NCBI GenBank assembly: GCA_934477985.1
Contig: CAKSOR010000143.1
Span: 1-6,809, forward strand
Origin: an uncultured Eubacteriales bacterium
GTDB lineage: Bacteria; Bacillota; Clostridia; Oscillospirales; CAG-272
DNA length: 6,809 bases
Direction of reading: 5' to 3'
Under the pieces are notes generated by a model. The model had not been told where the DNA came from, did no database searches, and saw only the letters and a list, made by a program, of their open reading frames with translations. The first letter of the stretch is position 1. Each line of letters begins with the position of its first letter. The translations under genes and the position numbers were made by a program. Positions 1 to 5,843 of this stretch are shown one piece after another.

Positions 1-465
1 GTCGTAGTACTCCGTGCCTTTGAGCGCGTCGAGAATCTCCTCTTTCGAGTCGGTGCGGAAGATGCGTGAAAAGTCGATCTTCGAGTGATCGTTTATGAAA
101 TTCGGGATGTGGTAGAAGTCCATCGAGTCGTCGTACTCGGTCGCGCGGATCGCGTCGAGCAGGCAGTTTATCGTGAATTCCTCGATGAGGAGTCCGAAGA
201 ACTTCCGTTCGTTTCCCGATGTGAAGGTGTAGAGCTTCACGAAGGCGTCGAGCAGATTGCGCTCCAGAAGCTGTTCAAGCCGCGCGCGGTGGACGCGGGT
301 CGGCTCGACATCGGCTAAAAGCCCGGAGTACGCGGCGGTGGATTTCAGGTACTCGACCGCATCGGGTATGCCGGACTTCGCGGCGAGCGCGAAATACTGC
401 TCCTTCGTGATGAGTCTGCCCTTCATCGAGCGGCACTTTGCCGCCAGTGCGTCGCGTCCGCTCAT
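1..465 (-). CDS. V/A-type ATPase subunit C (AC39-like), N-terminal 155 residues, cut by window edge
   Basis: Subunit C (AC39 / d-type) is the central-stalk socket that couples the rotor of the V/A-type ATPase to the membrane ring. The visible protein begins MSGRDALAAKCRSMKGRLIT and stays open to base 1, giving exactly 155 codons without a stop. It shows the mostly helical AC39 pattern: an early arginine/methionine helix (R13-S14-M15), an alanine-rich helix followed by EYLKSTAAYSGLL around residues 38-50, and a later helix with RKFFGLLIEEFTINCLLDAI around 89-108 that corresponds to the family's repeated 'long helix, then L-R' unit. The start ATG (465-463) overlaps the stop of the upstream stalk subunit as ATGA, so the two are translationally coupled. 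The full protein would be expected at about 330-350 residues. Family assignment comes from sequence pattern and operon position; the C-terminal half cannot be checked here. Confidence 0.8.
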   Translation of the reverse strand, partial: MSGRDALAAKCRSMKGRLITKEQYFALAAKSGIPDAVEYLKSTAAYSGLLADVEPTRVHRARLEQLLERNLLDAFVKLYTFTSGNERKFFGLLIEEFTINCLLDAIRATEYDDSMDFYHIPNFINDHSKIDFSRIFRTDSKEEILDALKGTEYYD

Positions 466-794
466 GGCGTCACACTTATGACGCGGTTGAAAATCTCGTC
501 CGCGAAATTTTCGGATTCGCGCTTCGCGACGTCCGAGAGCCGCTCCATCTGCCGCTTGTGGTCGGCGCGTACCTCGGCGAGCTCGGATTCAAGCCGTTCA
601 AGCTCGGTCGCGCGGATCTCGCCGATGCGGTGATCGGCTTCTTTGTTGTAGCCCTCGCGCATTTCGGCGAGCTTTTTCGAGAGCTCGGCGGGAAGCGCGT
701 CGCGGCGGTCAGTCTGCTGCCTCACGATGTCCTTGGCTTCGGCTTCGAGCTTCAGAACGTCCGAAAGCACCTGCTCCATAGTCATTTCCTGCAT
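462..794 (-). CDS. V/A-type ATPase peripheral stalk subunit (H/G-type coiled coil)
   Basis: This 110-residue, highly charged protein is almost entirely predicted coiled coil (about residues 5-95, with many E/K/R/A/L heptads). That is the signature of the archaeal/bacterial V-type ATPase H (AhaH/NtpF-like) subunit, which pairs with subunit E to form the peripheral stalk holding the catalytic head against rotation. Length (about 105-115 aa) and position as the first gene before subunit C fit. The chosen ATG at 794 has an AAAGGAAG ribosome-binding site with 8 nt spacing; internal Met codons at residues 4 and 6 are less well spaced. It follows the UPF0210 gene by 68 bp on the same strand and overlaps the next gene by 4 bp. 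Coiled-coil proteins are weakly diagnostic, so the call depends on the adjacent AC39-like gene. Confidence 0.78.
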   Translation of the reverse strand: MQEMTMEQVLSDVLKLEAEAKDIVRQQTDRRDALPAELSKKLAEMREGYNKEADHRIGEIRATELERLESELAEVRADHKRQMERLSDVAKRESENFADEIFNRVISVTP

Positions 795-822
795 GTTATC
801 AACTTCCTTTCTTGTAAAGGAC

Positions 823-854
823 GCGGACAGACGACTGTCAAGCCGTCTGCCCGC
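823..854 (-). promoter_or_regulatory. Hairpin ahead of the V-ATPase genes, with a TTGACA loop
   Basis: In the 68-bp gap between the UPF0210 stop and the ATPase stalk gene, the minus strand reads GCGGGCAGACGGC, loop TTGACA, then GTCGTCTGTCCGC: a 13-bp stem with two G-U pairs. The following bases on the minus strand (GTCCTTTAC) are not a real U tract, so this is at best a weak terminator; it could also be an RNA-processing or stabilising element that sets V-ATPase levels relative to the upstream genes. The loop is itself a perfect -35 hexamer, with TTTACA 17 bp further on (818-813) as a poor -10. Whether it is promoter, attenuator or both cannot be decided from sequence. Confidence 0.5.
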
Positions 855-862
855 CTGACAAA

Positions 863-2221
863 TTAATTCTTGAGCGAGTGTATCGGCGCGGGAATTCTTC
901 CGCCGCGCGCGATGAACCTCTCGGGGGATTTTTCATTCAGCTTTATAACCGGCGCGTAACCTAAGAGCCCGCCGAAGTTGACCGTCTCGCCGACCTTCTT
1001 GCCGTATGCCGGGATCACGCGCACCGCCGTCGTCTTTGTGTTCGCGACGCCTATCGAGATCTCGTCGGCGATTATTCCGCAGATCACCGCCTCGGGAGTG
1101 TCGCCCGGGATGACGATCATGTCGAGTCCGACCGAGCAGACCGCCGTCATCGCCTCGAGCTTCTCGATCGAGAGGCTTCCGGACGCGACCGCGTCGATCA
1201 TGCCAGCGTCCTCTGAGACCGGAATGAACGCGCCGGAGAGTCCGCCGACGTGCGAGGACGCCATTACGCCGCCCTTTTTGACCGCGTCGTTGAGAAGCGC
1301 GAGCGCCGCGGTGGTTCCGTGAGCTCCGCACTGCTCGAGTCCCATCTCCTCGAGAATGTGCGCGACCGAGTCGCCTATAGCCGGTGTCGGAGCGAGCGAG
1401 AGGTCGACGATGCCGAACGGCACACCGAGACGCTTTGAGGCTTCGTAGGCGACCATCTGTCCGACGCGCGTTATCTTGAACGCCGTCTTCTTGACTATGT
1501 CGGCGAGCTGAGAGAAGTCGCAGTCGCCCGCACGCTTTATAGCGCTTGCGACTACGCCCGGTCCGGAGACTCCGACGCTGACGACCGCCTCGCCCTCGCC
1601 GACTCCGTGGAAAGCGCCCGCCATGAAGGGGTTATCCTCGGGGACGTTCGCGAATACGACGAATTTCGCGCAGCCGATCGACTCATTGTCGCGCGTGAGA
1701 TACGCCGCGCGCTTGATTATCGAGCCCATCTTTGCGACCGCGTCCATGTTGATTCCGGCTTTTGTCGTGGCGACGTTGACCGACGAGCAGACGAGATTCG
1801 TCTCGGCGAGCGCTTCGGGGATGATCGAGAGGAGATTTTCGTCCTTTCTCGTCATGCCCTTGTGGACAAGCGCGCCGAATCCGCCGATGAAGTTGATGCC
1901 GAGCGTGTCAGCCGCGCGGTCAAGCGCTCTTGCGACGTTCAGGTAATCCTCCGGCGAGAGCTCGCCGCCGACAAGCGAGATCGGCGTGACCGAGACGCGC
2001 TTGTTGATTATCGGTATTCCGTATTCCTTCTCGATGTTCTCGCCGGTGACGACTAACTTCTCGGCTTTCTTTGTGATCTTGTCGTAGATCCTGTCGCAGA
2101 GGCGCTTCGGGTCGTCTGTCGCGCAGTCGAGCAGGGAAATGCCCATCGTGATGGTACGTATGTCGAGGTTCTCCTCGCGTATCATCGCTATAGTTTCAAG
2201 TATATCCGCTGTGTTAAGCAT
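863..2221 (-). CDS. UPF0210 / PFL family protein (DUF711)
   Basis: This 452-residue protein belongs to the conserved UPF0210 family (also called PFL family because of a pyruvate-formate-lyase-like fold). No biochemical role is established that I know of. The recognisable signature is complete: N-terminal [20 protein letters not shown] and GISLLDCA; then [13 protein letters not shown]; a glycine-rich centre with [27 protein letters not shown]; and the C-terminal [12 protein letters not shown]. Length matches the family norm of about 450. I place the start at the ATG at 2221, preceded by GTGAGG six bases upstream, rather than the in-frame GTG at 2233, because that GTG is part of the Shine-Dalgarno sequence and family members start near the MLNTADILE segment. 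The gene follows the ACT-domain gene by 18 bp, an arrangement conserved in Firmicutes. Family identity is secure; the function is not known. Confidence 0.93.
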   Translation of the reverse strand: MLNTADILETIAMIREENLDIRTITMGISLLDCATDDPKRLCDRIYDKITKKAEKLVVTGENIEKEYGIPIINKRVSVTPISLVGGELSPEDYLNVARALDRAADTLGINFIGGFGALVHKGMTRKDENLLSIIPEALAETNLVCSSVNVATTKAGINMDAVAKMGSIIKRAAYLTRDNESIGCAKFVVFANVPEDNPFMAGAFHGVGEGEAVVSVGVSGPGVVASAIKRAGDCDFSQLADIVKKTAFKITRVGQMVAYEASKRLGVPFGIVDLSLAPTPAIGDSVAHILEEMGLEQCGAHGTTAALALLNDAVKKGGVMASSHVGGLSGAFIPVSEDAGMIDAVASGSLSIEKLEAMTAVCSVGLDMIVIPGDTPEAVICGIIADEISIGVANTKTTAVRVIPAYGKKVGETVNFGGLLGYAPVIKLNEKSPERFIARGGRIPAPIHSLKN

Positions 2222-2239
2222 TGTGTTCCTCACTTAATG

Positions 2240-2509
2240 TCATATCGTGTGCATTGCCTGGAAGATCTCCTCGTGCATAGTCTGGATCATGAGCCCGGAC
2301 TCCTTGCCAAGGGAATTCATCTTGTCGACGAAATCGGTGAAGGTATTGTTCAGGTGGTCGATGTCGACGAGCATGATCATAGCGAAGTAGTCGCGAAGGA
2401 CGCTCTGGGAGATGTCGACGATGTTCGCGCCGTGCTTCGCGCACTCCGCGGAGACTTTGGCGATGATGCCGACCGTGTCTTTTCCGGTAACGGTGATTAC
2501 AGCTTTCAT
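2240..2509 (-). CDS. ACT domain-containing protein, UPF0237 family
   Basis: This 89-residue protein is a stand-alone ACT domain (beta-alpha-beta-beta-alpha-beta), a fold that usually binds amino acids or other small ligands at a dimer interface. It starts MKAVITVTGKDTVGIIAKVS, where the first strand runs into the G-K-D-T-V-G-I turn (residues 9-15) that forms the ligand site, and continues with HGANIVDISQSVLRDYFAMI, the second strand pair. No catalytic domain is attached. The ATG at 2509 has a GAAAGGAATC ribosome-binding site. It is the first gene of a minus-strand unit and lies 18 bp before UPF0210, with which it is paired in many Firmicutes; a sensory or regulatory role for the pair is inference. 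Family identity is strong and the ligand is unknown. Confidence 0.93.
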   Translation of the reverse strand: MKAVITVTGKDTVGIIAKVSAECAKHGANIVDISQSVLRDYFAMIMLVDIDHLNNTFTDFVDKMNSLGKESGLMIQTMHEEIFQAMHTI

Positions 2510-2544
2510 TTGTTGTGATTCCTTTCAAAAAGTATTCCGCATAT

Positions 2545-2573
2545 ATTGTACAACATTTCCCGGAATTTTTCAA
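2545..2573 (-). promoter_or_regulatory. SigA-type promoter for the ACT/UPF0210 unit
   Basis: On the minus strand there is TTGAAA (rc of 2568-2573), a 17-bp spacer and TACAAT (rc of 2545-2550). Each hexamer differs from consensus by one base and the spacer is optimal. The predicted start of transcription is near 2538, about 29 nt before the ACT start codon. No other comparable promoter is visible upstream of the ACT gene on this strand. Confidence 0.75.
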
Positions 2574-2615
2574 GTATAAATTTCAATGATATTTTTAAGT
2601 TTTTATACTTTGTTA

Positions 2616-2644
2616 TTGATTTTGCCGCCGAAATGTGATATAAT
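2616..2644 (+). promoter_or_regulatory. SigA-type promoter for the membrane protein/lipoprotein pair
   Basis: TTGATT (2616-2621), a 17-bp spacer and a perfect TATAAT (2639-2644) preceded by an extended -10 TGa (2636-2638). The start of transcription is expected near 2651, about 32 nt before the TTG start codon. It diverges from the ACT/UPF0210 promoter; the two -35 elements are 42 bp apart. Confidence 0.8.
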
Positions 2645-2682
2645 CATTGTAAACAAGTATTTTTGAAAGGAATCTTCGGAAA

Positions 2683-3192
2683 TTGAACGACTACAGAAAT
2701 TTCTGCGAATTCGCAATAAAGCCCGACGACTCGGCGAAAACCCGCACGCTCCGCGTCATGCTGATGACGATCTATACGGTCATAACCCTCGCTTATATCG
2801 TCTTTTTCTACATTGTTTTAAGACAGTGGCAGCTCCTTCTGCTCCTGCCGTTCATAATGTACGCGCTGATCGCCCTCACCTGGCGCTTCACAAAGCCCGA
2901 GTATGAGTACTCGATCGAGGCGGGCGAGCTCACGGTCGCGGTCATTTACGGCGGAAAGTCGAGGCGCGTGAAGTGCACAGCCGATCTCACAAAGGCGACC
3001 CGCGTCTCGGAATTCCAGCCCGGGCTCGCGAATTCCCGCGATGTATCGGAGGTAAAGGACTTCTCGGCGGGCGGCGAGGTCTGGTGCGTCTTTGTGCCCT
3101 GCGACAACGGCAAGAAGCGGCTGATCGTCATAAGCGTGAACGACGAGATGAAGAGGATAATGAAGCTCTGCAATCCGTCGGCGGTGGTCTGA
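2683..3192 (+). CDS. Two-helix membrane protein of unknown function, TTG start
   Basis: I do not recognise this 169-residue protein with certainty. The first 24 residues are polar (MNDYRNFCEFAIKPDDSAKT). Two hydrophobic segments follow, about residues 25-46 and 49-67, separated only by R47-Q48, so they form a tight hairpin in the membrane. A soluble domain of about 100 residues follows, beginning PEYEYSIEAGELTVAVIYGG and rich in short beta strands. That layout resembles small clostridial membrane proteins with a bacterial PH-like domain, possibly a DUF6106-type family; this is inference. No in-frame ATG or GTG lies between the upstream stop (2650-2652) and the TTG at 2683, and GAAAGGAA lies upstream, so TTG is the likely start; the next ATG (2758) would delete the polar N-terminus. 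It is the first gene after the 2616-2644 promoter, with the lipoprotein gene 42 bp downstream and no terminator between. Confidence 0.8.
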   Translation: MNDYRNFCEFAIKPDDSAKTRTLRVMLMTIYTVITLAYIVFFYIVLRQWQLLLLLPFIMYALIALTWRFTKPEYEYSIEAGELTVAVIYGGKSRRVKCTADLTKATRVSEFQPGLANSRDVSEVKDFSAGGEVWCVFVPCDNGKKRLIVISVNDEMKRIMKLCNPSAVV

Positions 3193-3206
3193 AAAATTTT
3201 CCGGCT

Positions 3207-3243
3207 CATATACATGTACCTGAAAGGCTGGTATATGTATATG
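3207..3243 (+). promoter_or_regulatory. Start-codon hairpin with the ribosome-binding site in its loop
   Basis: CATATACATGTACC (3207-3220) pairs with GGTATATGTATATG (3230-3243) over 14 consecutive pairs, with one G-U (3216/3234). The 9-nt loop TGAAAGGCT (3221-3229) is the Shine-Dalgarno sequence of the lipoprotein gene. Both candidate start codons (3235 and 3241) lie in the 3' arm, so they are base-paired when the hairpin is folded. The stem is mostly A-U, which would make it sensitive to temperature or helicases. It might instead be a DNA palindrome bound by a regulator. Confidence 0.65.
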
Positions 3244-3735
3244 AAAAAACTATTGCTTCTGATACCGCTGCTGCTTGTCTCCTGCGCCGCCGAACCGACC
3301 GACCCGCTCGCCTATCAGGACGGAGCATTCAGGGTCAGCGCCTCGTTCTCGGCTGACGGCGGGACCTTCCGCGCAGAGATCGCGTCGATCCCGACCGAGA
3401 CCGGAAATGATCTCACGCTGACAATTAAGGACGGACCGCTCGACGGAGTGACCTTCGGCTTCGGAGAGAACGACTTCATCGGGAAGGACGGCACGAAAAT
3501 ACCGATGGAGTCGGGGCTTGACGGCGCGCATGAGATTGCCGGGATGTTCGACATTGATAAAGAGAGCTTTTATTCGGCGGAGGAGACGCCGGAGGGCAGT
3601 CTCTGCACCTTCACCGACGGCGGGGGAATGGTGAAATATGAGGTGCTGATCGTCGATTCATTGCCGAAACGCATAAGAGCGACACTTGATGATAGGGTTA
3701 TAATCGCCGAAATAGACGAATTTTTACCGGGATGA
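3235..3735 (+). CDS. Small secreted lipoprotein of unknown function
   Basis: A 166-residue lipoprotein. It has a short lysine-containing N-terminus (MYMKK), a hydrophobic core LLLLIPLLL and a lipobox LVSC with the modified cysteine at residue 17, so the mature protein of about 150 residues would be anchored on the outer face of the membrane. The mature part is acidic and predicted beta-rich, with alternating segments such as AFRVSASFSADGG and TFRAEIASIP, then EVLIVDSLPKRIRATLDD near the C-terminus. This is vaguely like LolA-type half-barrel lipoproteins, a weak inference. I chose the ATG at 3235, 7 nt after GAAAGG; the ATG at 3241 gives almost the same signal peptide, while the one at 3214 lies before the ribosome-binding site. 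It is probably co-transcribed with the two-helix membrane protein, so both may act together at the cell envelope. Translation may be limited by the hairpin covering its start. Confidence 0.82.
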   Translation: MYMKKLLLLIPLLLVSCAAEPTDPLAYQDGAFRVSASFSADGGTFRAEIASIPTETGNDLTLTIKDGPLDGVTFGFGENDFIGKDGTKIPMESGLDGAHEIAGMFDIDKESFYSAEETPEGSLCTFTDGGGMVKYEVLIVDSLPKRIRATLDDRVIIAEIDEFLPG

Positions 3736-3754
3736 AAATTTTCACGCCGGGTAC

Positions 3755-3783
3755 TTGATTATTTCCCCGAAGTGATGTATAAT
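3755..3783 (+). promoter_or_regulatory. SigA-type promoter for the gpmI leader
   Basis: TTGATT (3755-3760), a 17-bp spacer and a perfect TATAAT (3778-3783). The start of transcription is expected near 3790. It lies 19 bp after the lipoprotein stop, and no intrinsic terminator separates them, so read-through from upstream is also possible. I see no better promoter closer to gpmI, which implies a leader of about 400 nt. The hexamers match those of the 2616-2644 promoter, and the spacers share CCGAA at the same offset. Confidence 0.75.
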
Positions 3784-3878
3784 ATAAGGAGCAGGAAAAA
3801 TTAAAATCTGTCCGACGGAGTTTGCCAAAGCAAACCGCGAAGCAAATGACTTTTCGAAGTATAAACTAACTTTCTGAG

Positions 3879-4158
3879 GCAAACGATTCGCAAATACTGA
3901 CCCTCAGCAAGCAGACAAAGACTGCCCGCAAGCCAAAAAGCAAGCAATCCGCAAAATCAGAGCGCACGGAGCAAACCCGATAGGGTTTGTGTAGTTTGCG
4001 GGATGGTGTTTGTGGGTAGCGCACGGCGCGCGAAACGCGGTCGAGCGATTTCAGCAAAGCAAGCAAGGGAGATAGTTGTTTAAAGCTTTAGCGGAGAGAG
4101 GGTGTCGGGGGAGAGACGCCTTTCTCGAAAGGCGCCTCTTCCCCGACAGCAAACGATT
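3879..4158 (+). repeat. 10-bp direct repeat GCAAACGATT bracketing most of the leader
   Basis: GCAAACGATT occurs at 3879-3888 and again at 4149-4158, 270 bp apart. The second copy abuts the right foot of the large stem-loop. The pair could be the footprint of an inserted element (target duplication), a repeated RNA or protein-binding motif, or chance in a GCAA-rich segment. The intervening DNA encodes no transposase and has no obvious terminal inverted repeats. Confidence 0.4.
4103..4148 (+). promoter_or_regulatory. 21-bp stem-loop at the end of the gpmI leader
   Basis: TGTCGGGGGAGAGACGCCTTT (4103-4123; 21 positions) pairs with 4128-4148 across loop CTCG (4124-4127). The only irregularities are one G-U (4111/4140) and one A-C mismatch (4116/4135). 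There is no T tract after it (GCAAACGATT follows), so it is not a standard terminator. It ends 25 nt before the gpmI Shine-Dalgarno sequence and could protect the mRNA 5' end, mark a processing site, or form the 3' end of a separate RNA. Confidence 0.7.
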
Positions 4159-4187
4159 AGTTGTGACAGAAACAGGAGGAATAGCAA

Positions 4188-5843
4188 ATGGATAAAAAGC
4201 TCAATAAGCTCAAGAATTTCAACGGCATCGAAGGACCGGTGCTGACTATTGTTATGGATGGCGTGGGAATCGCGCCGGATAACGCGGCTAACGCTGTGGC
4301 GGCGGCTAACAAGCCCACGCTGGACATGCTGATGGCGAAGTATCCGCACGTAAAGCTGAAGGCACACGGAACGGCTGTCGGACTTCCGTCTGACGACGAC
4401 ATGGGCAACTCCGAGGTCGGACACAACGCGCTGGGCGCCGGTCAGGTCTTCGCGCAGGGCGCAAAGCTCGTCTCGCAGTCGATCGAGTCGGGCAAGATGT
4501 TCGCTTCCGACACCTGGAAGGAGCTCATCGCCAACGTAAAGAACAACGGATCGACGCTGCACTTCCTCGGACTCTTCTCGGACGGAAACGTTCACTCGCA
4601 CATCGACCACCTCAAGGCTATGCTTGTTGAGGCCAAGAAAGAGGGCGTAAAGAAGGTCAGAATCCACATCCTCATCGACGGACGCGACGTCGGCGAGACC
4701 TCCGCGCTCGATTATATCGACCCGTTCGAGGAGTTCCTGAACGGTCTGCGCTCGGCTGATTTCGATGTGAAGATCGCTTCGGGCGGCGGACGCATGCAGA
4801 TCACGATGGACCGCTACGAGGCTAACTGGAAGATGGTCGAGCTCGGCTGGAAGACTCACGTACTCGGCGAGGGCAGACAGTTCGCTTCGGCTCACGACGC
4901 TGTCGTCACCTATCGCAACGAGCTCCACGTCATCGACCAGGATCTCCCGCCCTTCGTAATCGCCGAGAACGGCAAGCCGGTCGGCACTATAGAGGACGGC
5001 GACTCGGTCATATTCTACAACTTCCGCGGCGACCGCGCTATCGAGATCTCCCGCGCCTTCGACGACGCAAACCTCGATAAGTTCGACCGTGTCCGCTATC
5101 CGAAGGTCGTCTACGCCGGAATGCTCGAGTACGACGGCGACCAGCACATCCCGCACAAGTACCTCGTCAACCCGCCGGAAATCACCGAGACGATGGGCGA
5201 GTATCTCGCGAACACGGGAGTTACGCAGTACGCGATCTCCGAGACTCAGAAGTTCGGTCACGTGACCTACTTCTGGAACGGCAACAAGTCGGGCAAGTTC
5301 AACGAGGAGCTCGAGACCTACGTTGAGATTCCGTCCGACGTAGTTCCGTTTGAGCAGAGACCGTGGATGAAGTGCGCCGAGATCACCGACGCGCTCATCG
5401 AGGCTATGAGAAGCGGAAAGTTCAAGTACCTCCGCGTCAACTTCCCGAACGGCGATATGGTCGGTCACACCGGCAGCTTCCCGGCAACCCAGTGCGGCAT
5501 CGAGGCGCTTGACCTCCAGCTCGCGCGCATCCTCAAGGTCGTCGACGAGCTCCATGGCGCGGCTCTCATCACCGCTGACCACGGCAACGCCGACGAGATG
5601 TACGAGATCGACAAGAAGACTCACGAGCCCAAGAAGGACAAGGAAGGTCACTTCAAGGCTAAGACCAGCCACACCCTCAACCCCGTTCCGTGCTTCATCT
5701 ACGACAACTTCTCGGCTGATAAGTACGAAATGAAGCCTGACGATGGCAGATTCGGTCTCTCCGATGTAGCCGCTACGATGGTAAACCTCATGGGCTACGA
5801 AGCTCCCGCTAAGTGGGACGAGTCGCTCATCGTCATAAAGTAA
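4188..5843 (+). CDS. gpmI: 2,3-bisphosphoglycerate-independent phosphoglycerate mutase, long (plant-like) type
   Basis: This cytosolic enzyme interconverts 3- and 2-phosphoglycerate in lower glycolysis, using two metal ions (usually Mn) and a phosphoserine intermediate. The 551 residues hold the full iPGM pattern: D24-G25 (first metal ligand), MGNSEVGH with nucleophile S75, SDGNVHSH (H136), DGRD (R166/D167), SGGGRM and MDRY (R202, R209), NFRGDR (280-283), SETQKFGH with K355, NGDMVGH (D423, H427), ADHGN (D464, H465) and TSHT (H495). Most bacterial iPGMs have about 510 residues. The extra length, the order of these motifs, and blocks such as VEIPSD, FWNGN and the ADEMYEIDKKTHEPKKDKEG insert follow plant and trypanosomatid enzymes more closely than the Bacillus type. 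The start is clear: AGGAGG at 4174-4179, 8 nt before ATG. A long structured leader precedes it, and the stop overlaps the next start. Confidence 0.96.
   Translation: MDKKLNKLKNFNGIEGPVLTIVMDGVGIAPDNAANAVAAANKPTLDMLMAKYPHVKLKAHGTAVGLPSDDDMGNSEVGHNALGAGQVFAQGAKLVSQSIESGKMFASDTWKELIANVKNNGSTLHFLGLFSDGNVHSHIDHLKAMLVEAKKEGVKKVRIHILIDGRDVGETSALDYIDPFEEFLNGLRSADFDVKIASGGGRMQITMDRYEANWKMVELGWKTHVLGEGRQFASAHDAVVTYRNELHVIDQDLPPFVIAENGKPVGTIEDGDSVIFYNFRGDRAIEISRAFDDANLDKFDRVRYPKVVYAGMLEYDGDQHIPHKYLVNPPEITETMGEYLANTGVTQYAISETQKFGHVTYFWNGNKSGKFNEELETYVEIPSDVVPFEQRPWMKCAEITDALIEAMRSGKFKYLRVNFPNGDMVGHTGSFPATQCGIEALDLQLARILKVVDELHGAALITADHGNADEMYEIDKKTHEPKKDKEGHFKAKTSHTLNPVPCFIYDNFSADKYEMKPDDGRFGLSDVAATMVNLMGYEAPAKWDESLIVIK

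Larger units (their letters stand above)
2517..2674. repeat. Nested inverted repeats across the divergent promoter region
   Basis: A perfect 15-bp inverted repeat, TTTTTGAAAGGAATC at 2660-2674 and its complement at 2517-2531, brackets the divergent intergenic region; each copy holds the ribosome-binding site of its flanking gene. Inside it lies a perfect 9-bp inverted repeat, AAGTATAAA (2572-2580) and TTTATACTT (2602-2610). These arms are offset by 30 bp, about three helical turns, and sit at or just outside the two -35 hexamers. The inner pair could be an operator for one factor controlling both directions, or merely AT-rich upstream elements. The outer pair may reflect only a shared translation-start consensus. 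Confidence 0.55.
3784..4187 (+). ncRNA. Candidate structured leader or independent non-coding RNA upstream of gpmI
   Basis: This stretch of about 400 bases has its own promoter and no convincing gene. On the plus strand it contains 15 GCAA tetramers (first at 3830, last at 4184 beside the gpmI start codon) but only two TTGC. Hairpins visible by eye: GTTTGC/GCAAAC around CAAA (3820-3835); CAAACCC/GGGTTTG around GATA (3972-3989), enclosed by CCGCAAA (3949-3955) pairing with TTTGCGG (3995-4001); and the large stem at 4103-4148. AGCGCACGG occurs twice (3961-3969, 4018-4026). I do not recognise a known riboswitch, T-box or 6S-like consensus. It could be a cis-acting leader of gpmI, a separate small RNA, or a dispersed intergenic repeat. 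Confidence 0.5.

Noticed and set aside
2222..2233. GTG at 2233 as an upstream start of the UPF0210 gene
   Set aside because: The GTGAGG is better read as the ribosome-binding site of the ATG at 2221, which matches the usual family N-terminus.
3866..4066. A 66-codon minus-strand frame in the gpmI leader
   Set aside because: No ribosome-binding site, no promoter, low-complexity cysteine/arginine-rich composition; the frame arises from the GCAA-rich repeats.
4003..4083. A 26-codon plus-strand frame (MVFVGSARRAKRG...) in the gpmI leader, considered as a leader peptide
   Set aside because: No Shine-Dalgarno sequence before its ATG and no codon pattern (such as a run of one amino acid) pointing to attenuation. 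It remains possible but unsupported.
4103..4148. The strong stem-loop before gpmI as an intrinsic terminator
   Set aside because: The stem is followed by GCAAACGATT with no T tract on the plus strand, and on the minus strand by CCCTCTCTCC, so neither direction fits a standard terminator.
3784..4187. A T-box, known riboswitch or CRISPR array in the gpmI leader
   Set aside because: No T-box antiterminator consensus is seen, no known aptamer core is recognised, and the GCAA repeats are irregularly spaced, unlike CRISPR repeats.
4080..5672. A 530-codon open frame on the minus strand opposite gpmI
   Set aside because: It mirrors the third-position GC bias of gpmI, has no recognisable domain or ribosome-binding site, and the plus-strand frame encodes a full set of iPGM catalytic motifs.
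5813..5842. ATG at 5813 as the start of the TIM-barrel gene
   Set aside because: It would add 10 residues encoded inside gpmI with no homologous counterpart; the TAATG junction at 5843 gives the family-like N-terminus.
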